From Clostridiales bacterium (GTDB lineage: Bacteria > Bacillota > Clostridia > Lachnospirales > Anaerotignaceae): a DNA stretch of 5,478 bases. Location: assembly GCA_021202325.1 (NCBI GenBank), contig JAJQDF010000292.1:1-5478 (forward strand), given 5' to 3'. Of this stretch, positions 1 to 5,478 are shown one piece after another (positions within the stretch are counted from its first letter, which is position 1; each line of letters opens with the position of its first letter). The notes under the pieces are model-generated. The model was not told the DNA's origin and did no database searches. It worked only from the letters and a program-made list of their open reading frames with translations. The position numbers and the translations under genes were made by a program.

Positions 1-572
1 ACATATTGCTGGACGGCGAAGACATAACTGACTGGGACATAACAAAAAGAGCACAAAACGGCATAGGCTACGCTTTTCAGCAGCCTGTCAGGTTTAAGGG
101 CTTAACTGTTCGTGACCTTTTGGAGCTTGCCGCAGGCGAAACTCTTCCCGAAAGCGGAATGTGTGAGGTGCTCGGCGAGGTTGGTCTCTGTGCCAAGGAC
201 TATATCGACAGAGAGGTTGACGCCAGTCTTTCCGGCGGCGAAAGCAAGCGAATTGAGATTGCCGGTGTACTTTCGAGAAAAAATGTCAAGGTTCTTGTTT
301 TCGATGAGCCTGAGGCAGGAATTGACCTGTGGAGCTTCAACGGACTCATAGATACATTCCAAATGCTTAAGAAAAAGCATAACGAAGCATTGCTTATAAT
401 ATCCCATCAGGAACGAATACTTGATATTGCCGACAAAATAGTTGTAATTGCCGACGGAAAAATAAGAACCGATGGCACAAGGGATGAAATACTTCCGATG
501 CTTCTCGCCGGAGAAAAGGATGCAAAATGTCCCCTCGGAAAGGACAGGAAAGGAATGACAGCAAATGAATAA
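1..572 (+). CDS. smsC: SufC/SmsC-family Fe-S assembly ATPase, 5' end cut by window edge
   Basis: This is the C-terminal part (about 190 residues) of an ABC-type ATPase of the SufC family, a soluble protein that powers Fe-S cluster assembly rather than transport. The reading frame is open to the left edge (first full codon at base 3), and the Walker A loop, expected about 30-40 residues upstream of the visible start, lies outside the window. The TTG at 6 is therefore not a credible start. Counting that TTG codon as residue 1, the visible motifs are the Q-loop (FQQP, 24-27), the ABC signature LSGGE (75-79), Walker B (VLVFDEPE, catalytic Glu at 101), the D-loop AGID (104-107) and the switch His in IISHQE (His134). 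No membrane-domain gene is adjacent. Instead a SufB/D-core gene overlaps its 3' end by 8 bases, which is the strongest argument for SufC/SmsC over a transporter ATPase. With a two-gene layout, SmsC of the SUF-like minimal system is the preferred name; many pipelines would write sufC. Confidence 0.9.
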   Translation, partial: ILLDGEDITDWDITKRAQNGIGYAFQQPVRFKGLTVRDLLELAAGETLPESGMCEVLGEVGLCAKDYIDREVDASLSGGESKRIEIAGVLSRKNVKVLVFDEPEAGIDLWSFNGLIDTFQMLKKKHNEALLIISHQERILDIADKIVVIADGKIRTDGTRDEILPMLLAGEKDAKCPLGKDRKGMTANE

Positions 573-1485
573 TATCACAGAAACACTATTGGGACTCATT
601 TCGGATTTTAAAATAGACTTCAAGGGAGCATTCAACATAAGGGAGAACGGCTCATGTGCCGGACGTCAGTCTTCGGCCAACATAAAGATAGAGTCGAAGA
701 AGGACCTTCCCGGCCTTGACATTCATATAAAAGCAGGTACAAAGGGTGAAAAGGTTTACATTCCGGCCTGTGTAACCCATGGCAATGTGGACGACCTTGT
801 TTACAATGATTTCTTCGTAGGCGAAGGCGCCGATGTGACAATAATTGCCGGATGCGGTGTGCATACCGACAACGAAGAAGAAGCCAGACATAACGGCGTT
901 CATCGCTTCTTCCTTGAAAAAGGTGCTAAAGTCTATTATGAGGAAAAGCACATTGGCACAGGAAACGGCACCGGCGCAAAAAAGATAGATCCCATCACCG
1001 ATGCGGAGCTTGCCGAAGATTCTACCCTTGAAATGGATACTGTACAGCTTTCCGGCGTAGATGAAACCACAAGGACTACAAGGGCTAAGCTGGGCGCAAG
1101 GGCTAAGCTCATTATAAGGGAAAGAATAATGACTGACGGCAATGAAACGGCTAAAACCGATTTTCTTGTTTCAATGGATGGTGAGGATACCGGCGTTGAC
1201 CTTATATCCCGTTCGGTTGCCAAGGGAGAATCCTATCAGGAATATCATTCGGTAATCAAAGGAAACTGCCGATGTACCGGCCATTCGGAATGCGATGCCA
1301 TACTTGTAGGAAACGGCAGAGTAAATGCGGCGCCTGAGCTTTATGCCGGAGATATCGATGCTTCTCTCATACATGAGGCCGCCATAGGAAAAATTGCCGG
1401 TGAACAGATAATAAAGCTTCGTACTCTCGGTCTTACTGAAGAAGAGGCAGAAGCTAAAATTATTGACGGATTTTTAAAGGCGTAA
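565..1485 (+). CDS. smsB: SufB/SufD-core Fe-S assembly scaffold (SmsB-like)
   Basis: This 306-residue protein carries the SufBD core beta-helix and a C-terminal helical tail, and is much shorter than classical SufB (about 470-495 residues). It likely pairs with the upstream ATPase as the cytosolic scaffold on which Fe-S clusters are built. The C-terminal region is diagnostic. SECDAILVGN (241-250) aligns by eye with the segment around E. coli SufB Cys405, giving Cys243. IHEAAIGKI (269-277) matches the SufB HEA segment, giving His270 and Glu271, the SufD His360 and SufB Glu434 positions. The tail GLTEEEAEAKIIDGFLKA is the typical SufB/D end that contacts SufC. Having Cys, His and Glu in one chain fits a homodimeric SmsB that does the work of both SufB and SufD. 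Extra cysteines are at 31, 97, 235 and 237. The ATG at 565 overlaps the previous gene (ATGAATAA), with AAAGGA at 549-554 as ribosome binding site, implying translational coupling. SufD-only annotation is less likely because the Cys is present. Confidence 0.9.
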   Translation: MNNITETLLGLISDFKIDFKGAFNIRENGSCAGRQSSANIKIESKKDLPGLDIHIKAGTKGEKVYIPACVTHGNVDDLVYNDFFVGEGADVTIIAGCGVHTDNEEEARHNGVHRFFLEKGAKVYYEEKHIGTGNGTGAKKIDPITDAELAEDSTLEMDTVQLSGVDETTRTTRAKLGARAKLIIRERIMTDGNETAKTDFLVSMDGEDTGVDLISRSVAKGESYQEYHSVIKGNCRCTGHSECDAILVGNGRVNAAPELYAGDIDASLIHEAAIGKIAGEQIIKLRTLGLTEEEAEAKIIDGFLKA

Positions 1486-1508
1486 TGCAAAAATATAAAA
1501 TTGATTTC

Positions 1509-1545
1509 AGGGATTGGTGAGTAATATCATCAATCCCTTATTTTG
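1509..1545 (+). terminator. Intrinsic terminator of the smsCB unit
   Basis: A 12-pair stem runs from 1509-1520 (AGGGATTGGTGA) to 1527-1538 (TATCATCAATCCCT is its 3' side with one extra base), including one G-T pair and a 6-base GTAATA loop. It is followed by TATTTTGT. It starts 23 bases after the smsB stop codon and ends the operon before the next gene's own promoter. Confidence 0.85.
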
Positions 1546-1589
1546 TAAGTAATTATTTTCGAGTTTGTCTATCTGCGCCAAGCTGTCTG

Positions 1590-1619
1590 TGGACAAGCCA
1601 AAATTAATTATGCTATAAT
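1590..1619 (+). promoter_or_regulatory. Sigma-A-type promoter of the rRNA methyltransferase gene
   Basis: TGGACA (1590-1595, five of six consensus bases) is separated by 18 bases from a perfect TATAAT (1614-1619), which also has the extended TG at 1611-1612. The start of transcription would be near 1626, giving a leader of about 30 bases. Its position between a terminator and a well-spaced ribosome binding site supports the call. Confidence 0.75.
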
Positions 1620-1643
1620 CAGCTTATTAAACAGAATTTTTGT

Positions 1644-1649
1644 GAGGTG
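1644..1649 (+). promoter_or_regulatory. Ribosome binding site of rlmD
   Basis: GAGGTG lies 5 bases before the ATG at 1655 and fixes that codon as the start. Confidence 0.75.
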
Positions 1650-1654
1650 CTGCA

Positions 1655-3013
1655 ATGAATTTAGAGAAAAATAAAACCTATACCGCCGAATGCTCCTCAT
1701 TGGGCTCCGAAGGCGAAGGCATAGTTAAAATAGACGGATTTACATTATTTGTGGAAGGAATGCTTCCCGGGGAAAAAGCAGAAATACTAATTGTTAAGCT
1801 GAAAAAAAATTACGGCTACGGCAAAGTGATGAAGCTGCTTGAAGTATCGGACAAAAGGTGCGAGCCTGCCTGTCCATATATAAAAACCTGCGGCGGCTGT
1901 TCCCTGCAGCATATGTCCTACAAATCTCAGCTAGAATTCAAGCGTCAAAAGGTCAAGGACTGCTTAGAGCGCATAGGCGGCCTAAAAGAAATCGACCATA
2001 TGGACACAGTCGGAATGGATGAGCCCTGGAACTACCGCAACAAGGCGCAGTACCCTGTTGGATTAGGCAAGGACGGTAAGGCTATAATTGGTTTCTATTC
2101 GCCGAGGAGTCACAGGATTACTGATATAAACAGTTGTATGCTCCAAATGAAAAATGCCGATAAAGTTATTAAGATATTCAAGGATTTTATAAATGATTTT
2201 AAAATCCCCGTATATGATGAAACCGCCCACCGAGGTCTTATAAGACATATTTTGACCCGCACAGGCTATTCAACCGGCGAAATAATGGTCACTATTGTGG
2301 CCAACGAGAACAAAATCCCCCATACAGACGAGCTGATAAAAAGGCTTCAGAATATTGACGGCTTGGCCTCTATCGTACTTAACATAAACAAGGACAAAAC
2401 CAATGTTATTCTTGGCGGCAAATGCATTACACTTTGGGGCAAGAATACAATAAGAGATAAAATAGGAGGCATATCCTTTGATATATCGGCGCTCAGCTTC
2501 TATCAGGTCAATCCTGTCCAAACAGAAAAGCTGTATTCCCTTGCCGTAGAAGCCGCCGGCCTTACAGGCAACGAAAACGTAATAGATGTATACTGCGGAA
2601 TAGGAACCATATCTCTTTTTGCGGCAAAAAAGGCCAAGCACGTCCACGGAATAGAGATTGTTCCAAAAGCCATTGAAGATGCGAAACACAATGCCGAAAT
2701 AAACGGAATTACAAATGCCGATTTTGAAGCCGGTAAAGCAGAGGACATACTTCCGAAAATGTTCGCTAACGGCACCCGTGCCGATGTCATATTTCTCGAT
2801 CCTCCAAGAAAGGGTCTTGAGCCATCGGTTATCGATGCGGTCTGCGGCATGGAGCCCGACAGGATAGTTTATGTTTCCTGCGGTCCGGCCACACTTGCCA
2901 GAGATATGAAACTGTTTGCCGAAAAGGGATATACCACAAATAAGGTGCAGACCGTGGATATGTTCCCCCAGACCGGGCATGTGGAAAGCGTAGTCTTAAT
3001 GACAAAAAAATAA
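1655..3013 (+). CDS. rlmD: 23S rRNA (uracil-C5)-methyltransferase, RlmD/RumA family, Fe-S type
   Basis: This 452-residue cytosolic enzyme would transfer a methyl group from S-adenosylmethionine to carbon 5 of a uridine in 23S rRNA (U1939 by E. coli numbering). In Bacillus a homologue, RlmCD, modifies both U747 and U1939, so that dual role is possible here. An N-terminal TRAM RNA-binding domain covers about residues 2-62. The [4Fe-4S] ligands follow as Cys73-x5-Cys79-x2-Cys82 plus Cys161, the same spacing as in E. coli RlmD (74, 80, 83, 162). The SFYQVNP motif (281-287) precedes the SAM-binding motif DVYCGIGT (311-318). LDPPRKG (381-387) follows. The catalytic nucleophile is Cys409 in VSCGPATLARD, and the base is Glu444 in TGHVESV. 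Length and domain order are normal for the family and nothing looks broken. It forms its own transcription unit. TrmA and RlmC are less likely because of the TRAM domain, full length and the cluster-type cysteines, but the exact target base cannot be read from sequence. Confidence 0.93.
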   Translation: MNLEKNKTYTAECSSLGSEGEGIVKIDGFTLFVEGMLPGEKAEILIVKLKKNYGYGKVMKLLEVSDKRCEPACPYIKTCGGCSLQHMSYKSQLEFKRQKVKDCLERIGGLKEIDHMDTVGMDEPWNYRNKAQYPVGLGKDGKAIIGFYSPRSHRITDINSCMLQMKNADKVIKIFKDFINDFKIPVYDETAHRGLIRHILTRTGYSTGEIMVTIVANENKIPHTDELIKRLQNIDGLASIVLNINKDKTNVILGGKCITLWGKNTIRDKIGGISFDISALSFYQVNPVQTEKLYSLAVEAAGLTGNENVIDVYCGIGTISLFAAKKAKHVHGIEIVPKAIEDAKHNAEINGITNADFEAGKAEDILPKMFANGTRADVIFLDPPRKGLEPSVIDAVCGMEPDRIVYVSCGPATLARDMKLFAEKGYTTNKVQTVDMFPQTGHVESVVLMTKK

Positions 3014-3049
3014 AAGCATAACCTAAGGCTGCCCACTCTGCTTAAAACA

Positions 3050-3077
3050 CCACATGGTATATTTCTCATCTATGTGG
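3050..3077. other. Weak hairpin after rlmD
   Basis: CCACATGG (3050-3057) can pair with CTATGTGG (3070-3077), an 8-pair stem with one G-T pair and a 12-base loop. There is no T tract on the plus strand after it (GTATATTAAAC follows), so it is not a convincing terminator for rlmD. No better terminator was seen between rlmD and the ATPase gene. Confidence 0.3.
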
Positions 3078-3082
3078 GTATA

Positions 3083-3111
3083 TTAAACTTATGGCATTTG
3101 CGTCAAAAGTT
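3083..3111 (+). repeat. 29-base intergenic repeat, copy 1
   Basis: This copy starts with TTAAACTTATG and ends with TGCGTCAAAAGTT. It matches copy 2 at 25 of 29 positions, with all four differences in the central five bases. Its ends form an inverted pair, AAACTT (3085-3090) and AAGTTT (3107-3112), so it could be a protein-binding site. Weaker similarity continues into the next dozen bases (TTAGATGA here, GGAGGTGA after copy 2). A -10-like TATATT (3079-3084) overlaps its left end. Confidence 0.8.
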
Positions 3112-3134
3112 TTAGATGAAAATTCTCTTTCCGG

Positions 3135-3163
3135 TTGATTTTTTGATTATTTTATGCTAAACT
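3135..3163 (+). promoter_or_regulatory. Candidate promoter of the ATPase gene
   Basis: TTGATT (3135-3140) and TAAACT (3158-3163) are 17 bases apart, and the -10 has an extended TG at 3155-3156. Transcription would start near 3170, giving a leader of roughly 40 bases that begins inside repeat copy 2. The -10 match is only four of six, so this is a moderate call. Confidence 0.5.
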
Positions 3164-3167
3164 TATC

Positions 3168-3196
3168 TTAAACTTATGCCGCATGCGTCAAAAGTT
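3168..3196 (+). repeat. 29-base intergenic repeat, copy 2, next to the ATPase ribosome binding site
   Basis: This second copy lies 85 bases downstream of the first and ends immediately before GGAGGTGA, the ribosome binding site of the ATPase gene. It contains the internal palindrome GCATGC (3181-3186 region) where copy 1 differs. The nine-base core TAAACTTAT also occurs once more just upstream at 3158-3166, so the core appears three times in this gap. If the promoter candidate at 3135-3163 is used, this copy would fall at the transcription start and in the leader. Confidence 0.8.
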
Positions 3197-3204
3197 GGAG
3201 GTGA
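3197..3204 (+). promoter_or_regulatory. Ribosome binding site that sets the ATPase start
   Basis: GGAGGTGA lies 4 bases before the ATG at 3209. An in-frame ATG at 3176 would add 11 residues, but it sits inside the repeat and has no ribosome binding site, so 3209 is chosen. Confidence 0.85.
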
Positions 3205-3208
3205 CAAA

Positions 3209-4483
3209 ATGATCCGCAGAGATTTTTATCTTAATAAGCTGATACGAAATATGTGGAACGGAGAAATCAAGGTCATTACAGGTATTCGCCGCTGTGGAAA
3301 GTCTGTGCTGCTCTTTGATTTATTTTACAACTATCTGCTTGAGCATGGAGCAGCAGATGACCATATTTTAAGACTGGAACTTGACCAGCGCCGATACTAT
3401 AGATTCCGCAATCCAATCACACTTTGCGAATATGTGGAAAACATCGTAAACGCCAATCCAAACGAAAAATATTTTCTGTTCGTGGATGAGGTTCAGTTTA
3501 CAATCAAAGTAAAGGATAAAGCAAACGACGGTATCGAGGTCACAATATACGATATGCTGAATGAGCTTAAGTCTTACAAAAACCTTGATGTTTACGTAAC
3601 AGGCAGCAATTCCAGAATGCTGTCAAAGGATATAGCAACAGAATTTCGAGGCAGAGCCTCACAAATTCATGTTTATCCGCTGTCATTCGCAGAATTTTAT
3701 TCATATACCGGCGGTGACAAAAGAACTGCTCTTGATAAGTATATGCTTTACGGCGGAATGCCCCGTATCACTGCTTTAGACGATGAAAGCGAAAAAAAAT
3801 CTTACTTAAAAAATCTTTATGATGAACTGTATGTAAAGGATATTGTAGAGCGTAACAAATTAGAGCGTGAGGACATTCTAAATTCCATACTGGATTTTGT
3901 TGCTTCTCAAATAGGTTCTCTTACTAATCCAACTAACATCGCCAATGCTCTTTCATCTATGAGAAAGGAAGATATAAACAGCTCTCTTGTATCATCATAT
4001 CTGTCCCATACAATGGATGCTTTCCTTATTGAGATGGCAAGAAGATACGACGTTAAAGGAAAAACCTATTTCAATTACCCTAATAAGTATTACTACAAAG
4101 ATATCGGACTTCGCAATGCGAGACTTAACTACCGCCAGTTTGATCCCGGACATATCATGGAAAATATTATCTACAACGAACTTGTTCGCCGAGGTTATTC
4201 TGTAGATGTGGGAGTAGTAACTGAGCGCAAGCATTCAGAAAGAATTCAAAGGGAAATTGACTTTGTTGTTAATGATGCAGACCGACGAATCTATATACAG
4301 TCAGCTTATCAGATGGATACCGAAAAGAAAGAAAACAGTGAGTTGCAATCTCTGCATTTAACAGGAGATTTCTTTAAAAAAAATGTTATACGAATGGATA
4401 TACCACATAACTTTTATGATGATAACGGATTTTATCACTGTAATCTGATTGACTTCTTGTTGGGCGATGTTGATATATTCTAA
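3209..4483 (+). CDS. AAA_14 / DUF4143-type ATP-binding protein of unknown role
   Basis: This is a 424-residue soluble ATPase of a family very common in gut Clostridia and Bacteroidetes, whose cellular role is not established. The N-terminal AAA domain shows Walker A GIRRCGKS (25-32), Walker B FLFVDEV (89-95, Asp93 and Glu94), a sensor-like TGSNS (131-135) and the family segment EFRGRASQIHVYPLSF (145-160). A helical middle part (about 190-290) follows. The C-terminal DUF4143 region has Glu318 in MENIIYNEL, Asp351 in EIDFVV and Gln364 in IYIQSAY, an E-D-Q spacing resembling PD-(D/E)xK nuclease folds. Because Gln stands where Lys is usual, nuclease activity is not assured. There is no signal peptide, membrane segment or partner gene; it is a single-gene unit with its own candidate promoter and terminator. 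By eye its coding sequence is more A/T-rich than the neighbours, and such orphan ATPases are often mobile, so horizontal acquisition is possible. Length is normal and the frame is intact. Confidence 0.88.
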   Translation: MIRRDFYLNKLIRNMWNGEIKVITGIRRCGKSVLLFDLFYNYLLEHGAADDHILRLELDQRRYYRFRNPITLCEYVENIVNANPNEKYFLFVDEVQFTIKVKDKANDGIEVTIYDMLNELKSYKNLDVYVTGSNSRMLSKDIATEFRGRASQIHVYPLSFAEFYSYTGGDKRTALDKYMLYGGMPRITALDDESEKKSYLKNLYDELYVKDIVERNKLEREDILNSILDFVASQIGSLTNPTNIANALSSMRKEDINSSLVSSYLSHTMDAFLIEMARRYDVKGKTYFNYPNKYYYKDIGLRNARLNYRQFDPGHIMENIIYNELVRRGYSVDVGVVTERKHSERIQREIDFVVNDADRRIYIQSAYQMDTEKKENSELQSLHLTGDFFKKNVIRMDIPHNFYDDNGFYHCNLIDFLLGDVDIF

Positions 4484-4511
4484 GTAATAGCTTTAAATTT
4501 TTCTCAATTAT

Positions 4512-4545
4512 AACAAGAGCGGTCGCAAAGCCGCTCTTGTTTTGT
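4512..4545. terminator. Bidirectional intrinsic terminator between convergent genes
   Basis: A perfect 11-pair stem, AACAAGAGCGG (4512-4522) with CCGCTCTTGTT (4531-4541), has an 8-base loop and is followed by TTTGTTCTTCT on the plus strand. On the minus strand the stem is followed by an A/T-rich stretch (TTATAATTGAG). It lies 28 bases after the ATPase stop and 21 bases beyond the stop of the convergent transporter gene, so it probably serves both. Confidence 0.88.
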
Positions 4546-4561
4546 TCTTCTATCACCCGCA

Positions 4562-5377
4562 TTATCCAATCAAGGCGGCTATCTGCTCCCTATAGTTGAG
4601 GCCAATCATCACCACACCTATAACCGTCAGCACTACGCCGATGACCAGCCCAACGGTTCGGCTGTTTACACGGTTTGCAAATCTGGCGGAAATGATAGAT
4701 GCCGCAGATTCTGTAACAATGCAAAGTACAAGAATCGGCCAGTCTTTCAGTAAAATTGTCGGATCTATCAGCGAATGGCTGATAAAGGCTATCAAAGCCG
4801 TAAATGTCATTATAAAAGTGCTTGTACCTACCGCTGTGCGGCGGTCCATCCTAAGAAAAGCAGTAAAAACTACAAGCATCATCATTCCGCCGCCGGTGCC
4901 TACAAATCTTGTGCCAAAGCCTATGGTAAGTCCGAAAAACAGTGATATGATAACTCCCTTTGTGTCCAGCCCGGTTCCCTGGCTCACCGTATCCTCACGG
5001 GATGTATCCGGCTTAAGCAGAAAACGTACGCCTATTCCTAGGCATAAAAACAGCGAAAATCCTCCGAGAACGACTTTCCCTACTTTAAATGCGGCAAAGC
5101 TTCCGGCAATGCACATGCATATAATGCAGACGAGCATTATCCATCCGCGTTTCAAGTCTATATTTTTGTGACGGATATATATTGATGTTGTGAAAGCAGA
5201 GCCGAGAATGTCAGAAGCCAATGCGATTGCCGTTGCGTGGTATGCGCCTGTCTTCCATGCAAAAGTCGGACATAAAACAATCATAATGGGAACCATAACC
5301 GTTGCCGCAGAAAGTCCTGCAAGCCCGGTTCCTATACCCGCTCCCAATGCTGCTATAAAACACCACATATATTCCAT
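4562..5377 (-). CDS. TSUP (TauE/SafE, DUF81) family membrane transporter
   Basis: This 271-residue integral inner-membrane protein has about eight hydrophobic segments, roughly at residues 5-35, 45-67, 76-98, 102-120, 140-170, 182-204, 212-232 and 241-261. The family exports or imports small sulfur or organic anions such as sulfite and sulfoacetate; the substrate here cannot be read from the sequence. Two related halves are visible. GIGTGLAGLSAATVMVP (14-30) corresponds to GFGTRFVGTGGGMMML (153-168), and the segment with HATAIALASDILGSAF (47-62) corresponds to TAVGTSTFIMTFTALI (181-196). The glycine-rich GTGGG motif is the usual family mark. A short charged loop (about 122-140) joins the halves. 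The start at 5377 has an AAGGGAGA ribosome binding site at 5387-5394 on the minus strand, 9 bases away; an in-frame Met at residue 4 is a less likely start. It is transcribed alone and convergent to the ATPase gene. Length is normal for the family. Confidence 0.9.
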   Translation of the reverse strand: MEYMWCFIAALGAGIGTGLAGLSAATVMVPIMIVLCPTFAWKTGAYHATAIALASDILGSAFTTSIYIRHKNIDLKRGWIMLVCIICMCIAGSFAAFKVGKVVLGGFSLFLCLGIGVRFLLKPDTSREDTVSQGTGLDTKGVIISLFFGLTIGFGTRFVGTGGGMMMLVVFTAFLRMDRRTAVGTSTFIMTFTALIAFISHSLIDPTILLKDWPILVLCIVTESAASIISARFANRVNSRTVGLVIGVVLTVIGVVMIGLNYREQIAALIG

Positions 5378-5386
5378 ATTTATAAA

Positions 5387-5394
5387 TCTCCCTT
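5387..5394 (-). promoter_or_regulatory. Ribosome binding site of the TSUP gene
   Basis: On the minus strand this reads AAGGGAGA, with 9 bases before the ATG at 5377, supporting that start. Confidence 0.65.
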
Positions 5395-5409
5395 GCTTGA
5401 TTCATTGAC

Positions 5410-5439
5410 ATTAAATTTCCATTCCTGCTTTAGAAACAA
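5410..5439 (-). promoter_or_regulatory. Tentative promoter of the TSUP gene
   Basis: On the minus strand TTGTTT (5434-5439) and TTTAAT (5410-5415) are 18 bases apart. The -10 matches five of six consensus bases but the -35 only three, so this is weak. The rest of the region to the right edge (5440-5478) shows nothing recognisable. Confidence 0.35.
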
Positions 5440-5478
5440 CAGATACCTTTAAAATCACTATGACTATAAGTAATATAC

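Noticed and set aside
102..638. 178-codon open frame on the minus strand across the smsC-smsB junction
   Set aside because: It has no recognisable motif and no ribosome binding site, and it is antisense to two well-supported genes.
1565..1596. TTGTC...GACAA inverted pair near the rlmD promoter
   Set aside because: Only five bases per arm with a 22-base spacer; easily due to chance and not called an operator.
2270..2980. 236-codon open frame on the minus strand
   Set aside because: It lies wholly inside rlmD, has no family motifs and an unnatural composition rich in Tyr, Cys and Gly; it is a shadow of the real gene.
3083..3196. Small CRISPR array or insertion-sequence ends
   Set aside because: There are only two full repeat copies with one 56-base gap, they are direct rather than inverted copies, and there is no cas or transposase gene or target duplication in view.
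3176..3208. Upstream ATG giving the ATPase 11 extra residues
   Set aside because: The ATG is inside the repeat without a ribosome binding site, while GGAGGTGA is ideally placed for the ATG at 3209, where the family's usual N-terminus begins.
4596..5171. 191-codon open frame on the plus strand
   Set aside because: It is antisense to the TSUP gene, and its Thr/Pro/Ile-rich composition is the expected reverse reading of a membrane protein gene.
5211..5411. Minus-strand frame upstream of the TSUP start (66 codons)
   Set aside because: It overlaps the TSUP gene in another frame, and its start lies upstream of the ribosome binding site that serves the TSUP gene; no motif supports it.

Overview
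The window looks like a piece of the chromosome of a strictly anaerobic, low-to-moderate-GC Firmicute (Clostridia, gut-type). The evidence is strong AGGAGG-type ribosome binding sites, sigma-A-like promoters, short intergenic gaps with hairpin-plus-T terminators, and a two-gene SufC/SufB-type iron-sulfur module of the kind found in anaerobic Clostridia and archaea. No taxonomic marker is present, so the placement is inference.

Layout. (1) Bases 1-1485 hold the end of a SufC-like ATPase gene, cut by the left edge, and a complete 306-residue SufB/SufD-core gene overlapping it by 8 bases. Together they look like the SUF-like minimal system (SMS, SmsC + SmsB), a two-protein Fe-S cluster assembly scaffold. 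A strong intrinsic terminator at 1509-1545 closes this unit. (2) A good promoter at 1590-1619 starts a single-gene unit, 1655-3013. It encodes an RlmD/RumA-family 23S rRNA uracil-C5 methyltransferase that keeps all four predicted [4Fe-4S] cysteines. (3) A 195-base intergenic region, 3014-3208, contains two copies of a 29-base repeat 85 bases apart. The second copy abuts the ribosome binding site of the next gene, and a promoter candidate lies between the copies. (4) Bases 3209-4483 encode an orphan ATPase of the AAA_14 + DUF4143 type. (5) A bidirectional terminator at 4512-4545 separates it from a convergent minus-strand gene, 4562-5377. That gene encodes a TSUP (TauE/SafE, DUF81) membrane transporter, with a tentative promoter at 5410-5439.

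How the parts relate. SmsCB would build Fe-S clusters on the SmsB scaffold, driven by the SmsC ATPase. The neighbouring methyltransferase is a plausible Fe-S client but has its own promoter. The ATPase and the transporter show no clear functional link to these genes. The two points most worth a second look are the free-standing minimal Fe-S system with its complete Cys/His/Glu set, and the duplicated repeat in front of the ATPase gene. No tRNA, rRNA, CRISPR array, riboswitch or insertion sequence was recognised. No stretch longer than 300 bases lacks a gene.
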